Assembly: GCA_020025195.1 (NCBI GenBank)
Contig: JAHHSN010000007.1
Location: 1 to 59,364, forward strand
DNA from: Angelakisella sp.
Lineage (GTDB): Bacteria > Bacillota > Clostridia > Oscillospirales > Ruminococcaceae
Reading direction: 5' to 3'
DNA length: 59,364 bases
Both the position numbers and the translations under genes were made by a program. Shown here piece by piece: positions 15,451 through 23,358 of the stretch (positions are counted from its first letter, which is position 1; each line of letters opens with the position of its first letter). The notes under the pieces were generated by a model that did not search any database, had not been told where the DNA came from, and saw only the letters and a list, made by a program, of their open reading frames with translations.

Positions 15451-16205
15451 AAGAGAGCACTGTCGCGTCCCTCGACCCCCGCACCAAGCTCCTTTCCTTC
15501 TTTCTTCTCCTCGCAGCCCTTCTTTTGACCGACGGCCCCGGGGAGATGCTGGCGGGAGCATTCCTTCTCGCGGGGCTGGTTCTTTGGTCGGGGATTCCTG
15601 CCCGGCGGGCCATGGGGAGCCTTCTCCGTTTTTGGCAGTTTTTCCTCTTTGTCTTTCTGCTCAATGCCTTTTTCTTTTCGAAAGAGGCTCCGCTCCTTCG
15701 CTTTTGGGTCTTTACCCTCACAGAGGCCGGTATCCGTCAGGGCGGAAAGGTCGTGATCCATGTGGCGTTCGTCCTTGTGCTGGGCGCCGTCCTCACCGAA
15801 ACGACCCGCCCGGTGGAGCTGACCCGCGGAATCACAAGACTTCTTTCCCCGCTCCGGTTCCTCTGCCTCCCGGTGGAGGAGATCGCCCTCACGGTGAGTC
15901 TCGCGCTTCGGTTTATTCCAACTTTGGAGCGGGAGGCCGAGACGCTTCGGCTGGCGGAAACGGCGCGCGGTGCGGACTTCCAGAGCAAAAACCCTCTTCT
16001 TCGGGTCAAAAGCTATGCTTCGCTCCTTCTGCCCATCTTTCTTGTCTCTTTTAAGCGTGCGGATGATCTTTCCGTCGCTATGGAAGCAAGGGGCTACCGC
16101 GGAGCGGAGAACCGAACTCCACCCCCGCCCATGCCATATCCCCCGAGGGAGCTTTGGATCGTGGGGGGGTCCCTTGCTCTTGCGGTCGCCGCAGGACTGT
16201 TCTAA
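15447..16205 (+). CDS. ecfT: ECF transporter transmembrane component EcfT
   Basis: EcfT couples ATP hydrolysis in the EcfA pair to movement of the S component. The 252-residue protein begins in the family style (SLDPRTKLLSFFLLLAALL) and has five or so membrane helices. Both coupling-helix signatures are present: ETARGADF and MEARGYRG. TTG at 15447 overlaps the previous stop (TTGA) and follows AAAGGGGGTGAG. Together with the two ATPases and the following S component it makes a complete single-operon (group I style) or dedicated ECF transporter. Confidence 0.92.
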   Translation: MKESTVASLDPRTKLLSFFLLLAALLLTDGPGEMLAGAFLLAGLVLWSGIPARRAMGSLLRFWQFFLFVFLLNAFFFSKEAPLLRFWVFTLTEAGIRQGGKVVIHVAFVLVLGAVLTETTRPVELTRGITRLLSPLRFLCLPVEEIALTVSLALRFIPTLEREAETLRLAETARGADFQSKNPLLRVKSYASLLLPIFLVSFKRADDLSVAMEARGYRGAENRTPPPPMPYPPRELWIVGGSLALAVAAGLF

Positions 16206-16232
16206 GTATTTTATAAATGAGGTAAACCGATT

Positions 16233-16775
16233 ATGAATCACATTTCTCCCATCAAAAAAACCGCCATTACGGCAATCTGCACGGCGCTGGCGGTGGTACT
16301 GCCCATTGCTCTCCATTCTGTCGCCAATGCCGGACGTGTCCTTCTTCCGATGCACCTTCCGGTGCTCCTCTGCGGACTTGTCTGCGGCTGGCCGTTCGGG
16401 CTCCTCGCGGGCGTTTTGGGTCCCGTACTCTCCAGCCTCATCACCGGGATGCCGGGCGCGGCTCACCTCCCCGGCATGATTATCGAGCTTGCGGTCTATG
16501 GCCTTGTGGCCGGGCTTCTCATGCGATGGATCCGCACCGGAAAGACCGTGGTGGACATCCTGCTCTCGCTTCTCGGCGCCATGCTGGCGGGGAGAATTGC
16601 GGCGGGGCTTGCCAAGGCACTCATCTTCGCGGCGGGGGAATATTCCTTCGCGGCGTGGGTGACGGCACACTTTGTGACCGGACTTCCCGGCATCCTCCTT
16701 CAGTTGGTGCTCCTTCCGCTTGTTTTTCTTGCACTGGAAAAGGCACGGCTCATCCCCCGGCGGTATCCCCGCTAA
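16233..16775 (+). CDS. ECF transporter substrate-binding S component (substrate unknown)
   Basis: The 180-residue integral membrane protein has about six helices. The stretch LPMHLPVLLCGLVCGWPFG followed by AGVLGPVLSSLITGMPG and the later IIELAVYGLVAGLLM are the pattern of the ECF_trnsprt S-component family. It lies 27 bases after ecfT, with ribosome site GAGGT at a short distance, so it likely uses the module encoded upstream. S components of this group bind vitamins or their precursors; the sequence does not show which. No riboswitch was recognised upstream of the operon that would name the substrate. Confidence 0.82.
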   Translation: MNHISPIKKTAITAICTALAVVLPIALHSVANAGRVLLPMHLPVLLCGLVCGWPFGLLAGVLGPVLSSLITGMPGAAHLPGMIIELAVYGLVAGLLMRWIRTGKTVVDILLSLLGAMLAGRIAAGLAKALIFAAGEYSFAAWVTAHFVTGLPGILLQLVLLPLVFLALEKARLIPRRYPR

Positions 16776-16790
16776 AGGGGAAGACGAGGC

Positions 16791-16819
16791 TTGTGCCGAG
16801 CGTCCGTTTGCGGTAAACT
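16791..16819 (+). promoter_or_regulatory. Promoter of the UPF0340 gene
   Basis: TTGTGC (16791-16796) and TAAACT (16814-16819) are 17 bases apart, 37 bases before the TTG start. Confidence 0.45.
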
Positions 16820-16855
16820 ATAAAGGTATGCAAAAAGGGTTTGGAGGCTAGTATC

Positions 16856-17404
16856 TTGGAACAAATAAAAGCAGAAGCCGAGGCGGTCATTCGGGAGCTT
16901 ATCGAGGCGTCCGGCTTAAAGGCGGGCGACCTTCTGGTGGTGGGCTGCTCTTCCAGCGAGATGGTCGGCAGCCGCATTGGGAAAAATTCCAGTCTGGAGG
17001 CGGCCGAGGCGGCCTTTTCCGGTATTTATCCCGTCCTTCGGGAGCAGGGCATTCTCCTCGCGGCACAGTGCTGCGAGCACCTCAACCGGGCGCTCATCGT
17101 GGAGGAGGAAACGGCACGGCGCTTCGGCTATGAGCCGGTCAATGTCCTGCCGCAGCCCAAGGCGGGCGGCTCCTTTGCCACCGTCGCGTGGCGGAATTTT
17201 GCTCACCCGGTGGCGGTGGAGCATATTAAGGCCCATGCCGGGCTGGATATCGGCGGAACGCTCATTGGGATGCACCTTAAGGAAGTGGCGGTCCCGCTCC
17301 GTCTTTCTCAGAATCACATTGGGCAGGCCCCTATCCTGGCCGCCCGTACCCGTCCCAAGTTTATCGGTGGGGAACGTGCCTGCTATCAGGAAGAATTGAA
17401 ATGA
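16856..17404 (+). CDS. UPF0340 / TIGR01440 family protein (YwlG-like)
   Basis: This 182-residue cytosolic protein matches the UPF0340 family across its length: LLVVGCSSSEMVGSRIGKNSS, AAQCCEHLNRALIVEEE, VNVLPQPKAGGSFATVAW and DIGGTLIGMHLKEVAVP. The B. subtilis relative is YwlG, whose function is unknown. TTG at 16856 is chosen because GGAGG lies eight bases before it; an in-frame TTG at 16841 overlaps that ribosome site. It follows the S-component gene, but its own promoter and 80-base gap suggest separate transcription. Confidence 0.9.
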   Translation: MEQIKAEAEAVIRELIEASGLKAGDLLVVGCSSSEMVGSRIGKNSSLEAAEAAFSGIYPVLREQGILLAAQCCEHLNRALIVEEETARRFGYEPVNVLPQPKAGGSFATVAWRNFAHPVAVEHIKAHAGLDIGGTLIGMHLKEVAVPLRLSQNHIGQAPILAARTRPKFIGGERACYQEELK

Positions 17405-17748
17405 CCGCGCAAAAGACTCTGCCGGCTAGACGGAGGCGCCTGAAACAGCAGTCCGCCAAATTACGATTAGCGGCGTCTCTGCGGCGGGACAGACGAACTT
17501 AAAATAAGCAGCATCAGGGAAAACCTTGGTGCTGCTTTGTTCATTCTGCCAAGGGGAAGAGCGAATCGCCGCCGGAGGGGGCGCTCCAAAGACGGAAGGC
17601 CGGGTGTTTAAGATGAGAAAAAGCGCCGTTAACAGGGGAAAAGGCGATTTTGTGCTTTTCTCTGCCGCATTTTTCATCTTTTTCTGTAACAAAACGGCCT
17701 TAGGCGGGACTAATAGGGCAGAAACACTTAAAAAGAGGGAGGGCGCCA
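17405..17748. other. Intergenic region without recognised gene
   Basis: This 344-base stretch before the ECF sigma gene contains only short frames that overlap on both strands. It includes T-rich and A-rich patches near 17640-17745 but no clear hairpin terminator or promoter of the housekeeping type. Autoregulation by the following sigma factor could explain the absence of a TTGACA/TATAAT pair. Confidence 0.5.
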
Positions 17749-18246
17749 ATGGAAAAATTACTGAATGAGCTTTTTTCCCGCTATCAGCGCGAGGTGTTTG
17801 CCTATCTGTTCTCCCTCTGCCACGATGCAGACCTTTCGGAAGAGCTGACCGCCGATACGTTTTTTGAGGCGGTGAAGTCCCTGCATCGGTTCCGGGGGGA
17901 CGCCGACGAAAAGACCTGGCTGTTTTCCGTGGCCTGCCATCGCTGGTACCACTATTTGCAGAAGCACCGCCAGCCCGCTGTCCCATTGGATGAGGAGCTT
18001 TTGCCCGCAGGCCCTTCGCCGGAGGAGGTCGTCTGCTGCCGGGAGACCGCGCGGCGGGTGCAGGAACTGCTGGCACGGGAACCGGAGCGGACGCGGACCA
18101 TCGTGCAGCTCCGGCTCCTCGGCCTCTCGTTCCGGGAGATCGGCCAAAAAGTCGGCGTGACGGAAAACTCCGCCCGCGTCATTGATTTCCGCGCCCGGAC
18201 AAGGCTCCGGGAGACACTGAAAAAGGAGGAGCACACAAATGGATGA
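17749..18246 (+). CDS. ECF-type RNA polymerase sigma factor
   Basis: The 165-residue protein has sigma region 2 (LFSRYQREVFAYLFSLCHD then LTADTFFEAVKSLHRFRG) and region 4 (IVQLRLLGLSFREIGQKVGVTENSARV). Regions 1 and 3 are absent, as in ECF sigmas. Such factors respond to envelope or other stress and are held by an anti-sigma partner. The next gene overlaps by eight bases and has a zinc-type anti-sigma N-terminus, so the pair is a sigma/anti-sigma module. Start ATG follows AGAGGGAGGGCGCC. Confidence 0.9.
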   Translation: MEKLLNELFSRYQREVFAYLFSLCHDADLSEELTADTFFEAVKSLHRFRGDADEKTWLFSVACHRWYHYLQKHRQPAVPLDEELLPAGPSPEEVVCCRETARRVQELLAREPERTRTIVQLRLLGLSFREIGQKVGVTENSARVIDFRARTRLRETLKKEEHTNG

Positions 18247-18796
18247 GATTTCCTGTGAGGTCTGTATGGACCTCATTCCGCTGGTGCGGGACGGTGCGGC
18301 CAGCCCGGACAGCTGCCGTCTGGTGGAGGAACACACCGCTGTCTGTCCCCGCTGCCGTGCGCTGCTGAACGAAGCGCCCCCCGTCCCACAGACGCCCCCG
18401 CCGGTGCTGGGGCAGGTGCGCCGCCGGCTGAGGGCGCTGCTGCTGACGGCGCTATTTCTGGGCCTTTTCTTTGGCGTCGATTATATCCATCTGACGTCGC
18501 TGGAAGGAGAGCTGCAAATCCCCGGCGGGCTGGGCGCCGTTTTCCTGCTGCCGCTGGCGGGCGCGGCATCCTATGCCGCGTTTCGGTGGAAGGCGCTGTG
18601 GCAGACGCCGTTGATGCTGCTGGCCGTTCACGCGCTGACCTTCCTTGTTCTGCTGATGCAGGAGGGAATGTCGGCAAGCTGGTTCGCCTTTCTGCTGACT
18701 GCCGCCTTCGCCATATTGTTGGCAGAGGCGGGCATAACGATCGCTGGATTGTTCCACTTCGGGTTCAAAAAGGAGAAACAAGATGAAAAAACGTAA
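18239..18796 (+). CDS. Membrane anti-sigma factor candidate with zinc-binding N-terminus
   Basis: The 185-residue protein begins with a zf-HC2-like segment: CEVCMDLIPLVRDG and then EEHTAVCPRCR, giving the His-X3-Cys-X2-Cys of zinc anti-sigma domains. About five membrane helices follow from residue ~65 (RALLLTALFLGLFFGVDY) to the C-terminus, so most of the protein is in the membrane. It overlaps the sigma gene and is followed by another overlapping frame. It most likely binds and inhibits that sigma factor at the membrane. The signal is unknown. Confidence 0.85.
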   Translation: MDEISCEVCMDLIPLVRDGAASPDSCRLVEEHTAVCPRCRALLNEAPPVPQTPPPVLGQVRRRLRALLLTALFLGLFFGVDYIHLTSLEGELQIPGGLGAVFLLPLAGAASYAAFRWKALWQTPLMLLAVHALTFLVLLMQEGMSASWFAFLLTAAFAILLAEAGITIAGLFHFGFKKEKQDEKT

Positions 18797-19091
18797 AATT
18801 CTGGCCATTGTTCTGGCCTGTGTGCTGCTGTGGGGCCTCATTTATCTGACCAACGAGTTGACCGGCTATCCCTTCGGCTACTTTAGGGTGAAGCAAGCGG
18901 CCGGCGAATATCTGGAAAAGACGTATCCCGACAGGGACTACAAAATCGACCGCATCGAGCACCGCATAAAGCCCGGCGGCTTCTTCCTGGACGTTGTGTC
19001 GCCCGGCGACCCGTCGGTTCACTTCACCCTTCATTTTTACAGTGACGGAACCAGCGCTGAGCCGGACAGTCCGGAACTGCCGGCCCCGTAA
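18783..19091 (+). CDS. Small membrane-anchored protein, YfjL-like
   Basis: The 102-residue protein has an N-terminal basic start and one membrane helix (ILAIVLACVLLWGLIYL), then an extracytoplasmic domain. The AAGEYLEKTYPDRDYKIDRIEH stretch resembles YfjL-like proteins found in Firmicutes, often beside regulators. It overlaps the anti-sigma gene by 14 bases and ends in a strong terminator, so it belongs to the sigma operon. It may be part of the sensing complex or a target; this is inference from order only. Confidence 0.75.
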   Translation: MKKRKILAIVLACVLLWGLIYLTNELTGYPFGYFRVKQAAGEYLEKTYPDRDYKIDRIEHRIKPGGFFLDVVSPGDPSVHFTLHFYSDGTSAEPDSPELPAP

Positions 19092-19101
19092 GAAAAAAGA
19101 C

Positions 19102-19138
19102 CGGCACTCGGAGAGCCTTCTCCGTCTGCCGTTTTTTT
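19102..19138 (+). terminator. Terminator of the ECF sigma operon
   Basis: CGGCA-CT-CGGAGA pairs with TCTCCG-TC-TGCCG around GCCT and is followed by seven T. Confidence 0.9.
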
Positions 19139-19177
19139 CGTTGTCACCCGTCAGGGGAGAGAGGCCCCGGGGGAACA

Positions 19178-19207
19178 TAAAAAACGGCGTGACCGAAGTC
19201 ACGCCGT
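19178..19207 (-). terminator. Terminator of nagB-nagA
   Basis: ACGGCGTGAC and GTCACGCCGT form a perfect ten-base stem with a four-base loop (TTCG in the minus-strand transcript), followed on the minus strand by a U-run. Confidence 0.88.
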
Positions 19208-19209
19208 CT

Positions 19210-19240
19210 GCAAAAGCGCCGCCGGCGCTTTTGCTTTTTT
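19210..19240 (+). terminator. Plus-strand hairpin with T-run, facing nagA
   Basis: GCAAAAGCGCC pairs with GGCGCTTTTGC around GCC, followed by six T. It backs up the sigma-operon terminator and protects nagA from convergent transcription. Confidence 0.75.
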
Positions 19241-19272
19241 CTGTTTACTGGGGTTTTAAGGGGACCGCGTTT

Positions 19273-20403
19273 TCAGCAATCGACCTTTTTGCCGCCGATA
19301 TAAACCGCACGGAGGTCCAGGGTTTCCGGCTCCAGAAGCAGGAAGTCCGCACGCTTGCCGACTTCGAGACTGCCGCAGTCCTCAAAGATGCCGATCTCCT
19401 TTGCGGGGTTCCGGGTGGCGCACTTGACGGCGCTCTCCAGCGGGATGCCCATCTCCAGAACGGCGGTACGCAGACAGCCGAAGAGGTTGGTGGCGGAACC
19501 GGCGAGGGTGCCGTCCGAGAGGGTGGCAAACTTGCCCTTTACATTCACCTGCTGCCCGCCCAGCTGATAGCTGCCGTCCGACATACCGGTGGCTTCCATG
19601 CTGTCGCTGATGAAGATGATGCGGTCATCCCCGAGGAACCGGAAGGTGAGCCGTACCACGGTGGGATGGAGGTGAACGCCGTCGCAGATGAGCTCCGCCT
19701 TGGCTTCGCTGCTTTCCCAGACCGCACCGACCACACCGGGCGCCCGGTGGGTAAAGGGGGTCATGGCGTTGTAGAAATGGGTGATGTGGTGCATCCCGTT
19801 TTGGATGGCGGCCCGCGCCTCCTCATAGGTCGCGGAGGAGTGACCGAGGGAAAGCACCACCTCATCGCGGGTCTCCCGGATAAATTCCTCCGAGCCGGGA
19901 AGCTCCGGCGCCACCGAGATGATCTTGCAAAGACCGTTGGAAGCGCGGTTCAGCTCCCGGAACATCCGGACGTCGGGGGTGTGGAGATAAGCGCCGTTCT
20001 GGGCGCCCTTTTTCTTTTCGGAAAGGAACGGCCCCTCCAGATGAAGTCCCACCAGCCGGGCAGAGCCTTCCTCGCCCTCGGCGGCAAACGCCGCGGCGTT
20101 TTCGGCAACCTTTAAGAGCGTTTCCATCGGGAGCGTCATGGTGGCGGGGCAGATGGAGGTCACACCGTTTCGGGCTTCATATTTCGCGATGGCGCGGGTC
20201 GCTTCGGGCGTCCCTTCGCAAAAATCGTGGGACATACAGCCGTGGAAATGAAGATCGACCAGACCGGGGATCAGATAGCAGCCTCCGGCGTCCAGCACCT
20301 CACCGCTTTGGGAATCCGCGGTCAGGCGTTCGCCCTCCCAGGAGAGGGTACCGGGCTTAAACCGACAGTCGCTGCCGTAGATAAGAGCATTTTTTATCTG
20401 CAA
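19273..20403 (-). CDS. nagA: N-acetylglucosamine-6-phosphate deacetylase
   Basis: NagA converts GlcNAc-6-P, the product of the GlcNAc phosphotransferase, to GlcN-6-P and acetate. The 376-residue amidohydrolase shows GLVDLHFHGC near the N-terminus, HLEGPFLSEKKKGA, LGHSSATYEEA, the substrate-binding HITHFYNAMTPFTHRAPG, and the catalytic Asp in FISDSMEATGM. NLFGCLRTAVLEMG and GKRADFLLLEPE follow as usual. It lies 36 bases after nagB in the same direction and is the last gene of that operon. Together with nagB and nagE it forms a GlcNAc catabolic route. Confidence 0.96.
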   Translation of the reverse strand: MQIKNALIYGSDCRFKPGTLSWEGERLTADSQSGEVLDAGGCYLIPGLVDLHFHGCMSHDFCEGTPEATRAIAKYEARNGVTSICPATMTLPMETLLKVAENAAAFAAEGEEGSARLVGLHLEGPFLSEKKKGAQNGAYLHTPDVRMFRELNRASNGLCKIISVAPELPGSEEFIRETRDEVVLSLGHSSATYEEARAAIQNGMHHITHFYNAMTPFTHRAPGVVGAVWESSEAKAELICDGVHLHPTVVRLTFRFLGDDRIIFISDSMEATGMSDGSYQLGGQQVNVKGKFATLSDGTLAGSATNLFGCLRTAVLEMGIPLESAVKCATRNPAKEIGIFEDCGSLEVGKRADFLLLEPETLDLRAVYIGGKKVDC

Positions 20404-20439
20404 AGTGGATTCACCGCCTTATCATTTATAATAGAGGGA

Positions 20440-21171
20440 TCAAAGCTCGACCAGAGAGAGCGCCGCCTCATCAGCCACCAGCACGACGTCGGGATGGAGC
20501 TGCAGGATGGAAGCGGGGACCTCGGGGGTCACGGGACCGAAGAACGCCTTCTTAACGATCTCCGCCTTGTCCTTGCCGCTCGCGATGAGCAGAATCTTGT
20601 GCGCCATCATGATGGACTTGATTCCCATGGTGTAGGCGTAGTGGGGAACGAGCTCGGGGGAGGCAAAGAGGCGGGAGTTGGCGTCGATGGTGCTCTGGGT
20701 GAGCGCGACGCAGTGGGTGTCCTTCGGGAACTCGGAAGCGGGCTCATTGAAGCCGATGTGGCCGTTGTGACCGATGCCGAGCAGCTGAAGATCCACGCCG
20801 CCCATCGAATGGATGACCGCATCATAGCGGGCGCATTCCGCCGCATCGTCGGAGGCGAGGCCGTTGGGAACGTTGGTGTTTTCGGGACGGATGTTTACTT
20901 TGGAGAACAGATTATCCTGCATAAAATAGCGGTAGCTCTGGTCGTTGTCCGGGGCAAGGCCCTTATATTCGTCCAGATTGACGGTGCGGACCTCGGAAAA
21001 ATCGAGCTCACCGTTTTGGTATCCTTCCACAAGACGGCGATAGGCGCCGATGGGGGAGGAGCCGGTCGCGAGACCGAGAACACAGTGGGGCTTGAGGATA
21101 ATCTGTGCGGCAATGAGGGACGCTGCCCGGCGGCTCATGCCTTCGTAGTCCTTTTCTCTAAAGATTTGCAT
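20440..21171 (-). CDS. nagB: Glucosamine-6-phosphate deaminase
   Basis: NagB turns GlcN-6-P into fructose-6-P and ammonia. The 243-residue protein carries GLATGSSPIGAYRRL, the catalytic Asp in TVNLDEYKGL, and GIGHNGHIGFNEPASEF with the ring-opening His and its Glu partner. The frame is open to 21327, but ATG 21171 has a textbook AAAGGAGG ribosome site eight bases upstream, and family members begin MQIF. The upstream leader holds a TTGTG-N7-CACAA palindrome that may be the operator. Confidence 0.96.
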   Translation of the reverse strand: MQIFREKDYEGMSRRAASLIAAQIILKPHCVLGLATGSSPIGAYRRLVEGYQNGELDFSEVRTVNLDEYKGLAPDNDQSYRYFMQDNLFSKVNIRPENTNVPNGLASDDAAECARYDAVIHSMGGVDLQLLGIGHNGHIGFNEPASEFPKDTHCVALTQSTIDANSRLFASPELVPHYAYTMGIKSIMMAHKILLIASGKDKAEIVKKAFFGPVTPEVPASILQLHPDVVLVADEAALSLVEL

Positions 21172-21231
21172 AATATTTGCCTCCTTTAAGTAATCTCCCA
21201 AGGAGATGGGAGAGTGAAATAATGAAATTTT

Positions 21232-21248
21232 TTGTGAAGAATACACAA
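21232..21248. promoter_or_regulatory. Palindrome upstream of nagB (operator candidate)
   Basis: TTGTG and CACAA are separated by AAGAATA in the nagB leader, about 60 bases before its start. It does not match the DasR/NagR site I know. A clear -35/-10 pair was not found for nagB. Confidence 0.35.
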
Positions 21249-21371
21249 TCCGAAATTTCTCCAAGGGGGAACGTTTCGTGAATTCTTTTACTGCCGCCAT
21301 CATAACACGGAATAATTTAGGTTGCAAGGGGCAGGCGGGGAGAAAAGTCCCGCGAAGGATAGGGGAGCGGC

Positions 21372-21400
21372 TTGCAAAGAGGATAAAAATAGGATATTAT
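21372..21400 (+). promoter_or_regulatory. Promoter of cutC
   Basis: TTGCAA (21372-21377) and TATTAT (21395-21400) are 17 bases apart, 30 bases before the start. Confidence 0.65.
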
Positions 21401-21429
21401 GAAAAAAACAAGGATTGGAGTGTGACGGT

Positions 21430-22185
21430 ATGAAATATCTGCTGGAAGTCTGCGTTGACTCGGTGGAATCGGCGCGTTATGCCGAGGCGGGCGGCGCGGA
21501 TCGTCTGGAATTCTGCGGAAACCTCATTATTGGCGGGACCTCCCCCAGCAACGCGTTCACCAAGGCGGTGCTGGAAGCGGTCAAAATCCCGGTCAATGTG
21601 CTGCTTCGTCCGAGATTCGGCGATTTCTGCTATACCGAGGATGAGAAAAAGGTGCTCCTCGGCGAGATTGCGGACTGCCGGGAGCTGGGCGCCCACGGCG
21701 TGGTCATCGGTGCGCTGACGCCCGACGGCGAGCTGGACGAGCCCTTCCTTCGGGAGTGCATCAGGACCGCCGGTCCCATGAAGGTGACCCTGCACCGTGC
21801 CTTCGACCTGACCCGGGACGCCTTTGCGGCGCTGGAGCAGGCCATCGACCTTGGCTTTGACACCATTCTTTCCTCCGGACAGAAGGCGAACGCCGAGCTG
21901 GGCGCGGAGCTTCTGGGAGAGCTTCATCAGAGAAGCGCCGGCCGGATTCACATTCTGGCGGGGAGCGGCGTCGGCGCCGGGAACATTCCGCTGCTGGCGG
22001 AAAAGGGCATCTGTCATTTCCACTGCTCCGGCAAACGGAATGTGGACGGGCCCATGAAATACCGCCGGGAAGGCGTCCCGATGGGGCTGCCGATGGCGGA
22101 TGAATATCAGCGCACCTACACCGATCAGAAGACCGTGCGGGCCGTGAAAGACGTCATTGAGGGGCTGGCTGCGGCAGATAAATAA
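21430..22185 (+). CDS. cutC: CutC family protein (copper homeostasis family)
   Basis: The 251-residue TIM-barrel protein matches CutC: LLEVCVDSVESARYAEAGGADRLE, GGTSPS, NVLLRPRFGDFCYTEDE, MKVTLHRAFDLT, FDTILSSGQKANA and IHILAGSGVGAGN. CutC was named for copper tolerance in E. coli, but its biochemical role remains uncertain and in Firmicutes it is often beside sugar genes. Here it lies between nagBA and the GlcNAc PTS operon. ATG 21430 follows GGAG at nine bases; the frame also has an earlier TTG at 21415 within that ribosome site. Confidence 0.93.
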   Translation: MKYLLEVCVDSVESARYAEAGGADRLEFCGNLIIGGTSPSNAFTKAVLEAVKIPVNVLLRPRFGDFCYTEDEKKVLLGEIADCRELGAHGVVIGALTPDGELDEPFLRECIRTAGPMKVTLHRAFDLTRDAFAALEQAIDLGFDTILSSGQKANAELGAELLGELHQRSAGRIHILAGSGVGAGNIPLLAEKGICHFHCSGKRNVDGPMKYRREGVPMGLPMADEYQRTYTDQKTVRAVKDVIEGLAAADK

Positions 22186-22334
22186 GACTAAATTGTGTCC
22201 GAGTTCCTGATTTTGCAGAGGCAAAACCACAAATTAGAGATTGATTTTCCACCGATTTATGGTAAACATTGTACAAGGAAAATATCAATCCTATGTGAAT
22301 TTAGCTGAAAAATGAAGAAAACGCCTTCAAAATG

Positions 22335-22364
22335 TTGACAAGATGTTAACGAGTAGGGTATGCT
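22335..22364 (+). promoter_or_regulatory. Promoter of the licT-crr-ptsI-ptsH-nagE operon
   Basis: A perfect TTGACA (22335-22340), an 18-base spacer and TATGCT (22359-22364) lie 30 bases before the RAT element. Confidence 0.75.
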
Positions 22365-22393
22365 TAGGACAGAAAAGATAGTTCCCTTGATTT

Positions 22394-22462
22394 GGGTTGT
22401 TACTGTTCGGCAGGCAAAACCAAATTTTGTGAGGCGTTTGCCTTGCAGAATTTGGTTTTTTT
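22394..22462 (+). promoter_or_regulatory. RAT antiterminator with overlapping terminator
   Basis: GGGTTGTTACTG followed by CAGGCAAAACC (22394-22421) has the order and bases of ribonucleic antiterminator targets bound by BglG/LicT proteins. Its 3' side overlaps a terminator: AAACCAAATT (22417-22426) pairs with AATTTGGTTT (22449-22458), followed by a T-run. Binding of the antiterminator would block the terminator and let transcription enter the PTS genes. Confidence 0.85.
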
Positions 22463-22503
22463 GTTTGCAGAAAAAAGAATGACAAATGAAAGGGAGGCGA
22501 AGC

Positions 22504-23358
22504 ATGAAAATTCAGAAGGTCATCAACAACAATGTCGTAAGCTGCATCGACGATTCCGGCAGGGAATCGGTGGCGATGGGGAAAGGCCTTGGGTTCGGAT
22601 CCCGCCCCGGGATGGAGCTTCAGGAGGACCGGGTGGAAAAGATCTTCCACATGGCGACGCAAAGTGATACCGACCGGCTCAAGGATCTTTATTCCAGCCT
22701 GAGTGAGGAGCAGATCGAGCTTTGCAACCGGATCATCGCCTATGCGACGGAGGTCTTGGGAAAAAAGCTGAACCCCAGCCTGTATCTTACGCTGACCGAC
22801 CATGTGAGCTTCGCGATCAGCCGGATGAAGCAGGGCATCGTCTTTCAAAATGCGCTGCTCACCGAGGTTAAAACGTTTTACCCGAGGGAGTACGCAGTCG
22901 GTGAATACGCGATCGCCCTCATAGAAAAAGAGATGGGAGTCGAGTTCGCAAAGGATGAGGCGGCAAGCATCGCCCTCCACATCGTCAATGCGGAATCGGA
23001 CGCTTCTCTCAGCGAAACGGTACGGATGACCCACTCTCTGCATGAGATTCTGGAAATCCTCCGGCAGAGTCAGGACATCACCTTGATGGAGGATTCTCCT
23101 TACTTCGACGAACTGACGGTGCACCTCAAATTCCTCGTGCTCCGCGTGTTCAGCGGCGATGAGGAGGAACGGCAGGAACCGGAATTTGTACGGGTCATCC
23201 GGGACTATAACCCCCAAGAGTACCGCTGTGCCGAGCTGGTGGCGGAATACCTCGAAAAACAGTGCCGGCATACGGTCTCCGATGAAACAAAAGCTTATCT
23301 GGCGGTTCACATCCGCCGTATCAATGCCAACTACGCAAAGAAAGAGGGTAAATCTTAA
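22504..23358 (+). CDS. licT: BglG/LicT family transcription antiterminator
   Basis: The 284-residue protein has an N-terminal RNA-binding CAT domain (residues 1-55, KIQKVINNNVVSCID and GKGLGFGSRPG) and two PTS regulation domains. PRD1 holds conserved His in DHVSFAI and IALHIVNAE; PRD2 holds them in ELTVHLKFLV and AYLAVHIRRI. PTS proteins phosphorylate these His to switch dimer state. A RAT/terminator element lies directly upstream, so it regulates its own operon. ATG 22504 follows AGGGAGG at six bases. The stop abuts crr. The likely inducer, by context, is GlcNAc uptake; the gene name denotes the family, not a proven beta-glucoside role. Confidence 0.92.
   Translation: MKIQKVINNNVVSCIDDSGRESVAMGKGLGFGSRPGMELQEDRVEKIFHMATQSDTDRLKDLYSSLSEEQIELCNRIIAYATEVLGKKLNPSLYLTLTDHVSFAISRMKQGIVFQNALLTEVKTFYPREYAVGEYAIALIEKEMGVEFAKDEAASIALHIVNAESDASLSETVRMTHSLHEILEILRQSQDITLMEDSPYFDELTVHLKFLVLRVFSGDEEERQEPEFVRVIRDYNPQEYRCAELVAEYLEKQCRHTVSDETKAYLAVHIRRINANYAKKEGKS

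Noticed and set aside
15393..16670. A 425-codon open frame on the minus strand across ecfT and the S component
   Set aside because: It is antisense to two well-supported genes; high G+C sequence leaves long open antisense frames. Its composition (Arg, Lys, Glu, Gly runs) has no hydrophobic core or family motif.
13781..16775. Cobalt or nickel specificity for the ECF operon (cbiOQM-type)
   Set aside because: The S component lacks the N-terminal metal-binding His of CbiM/NikM proteins and belongs to the vitamin-type group, so a metal was not assigned.
17426..18076. A 216-codon minus-strand frame over the gap and the sigma gene
   Set aside because: It is Arg/Pro/Ser-rich with no motif, and over half of it is antisense to the sigma factor gene.
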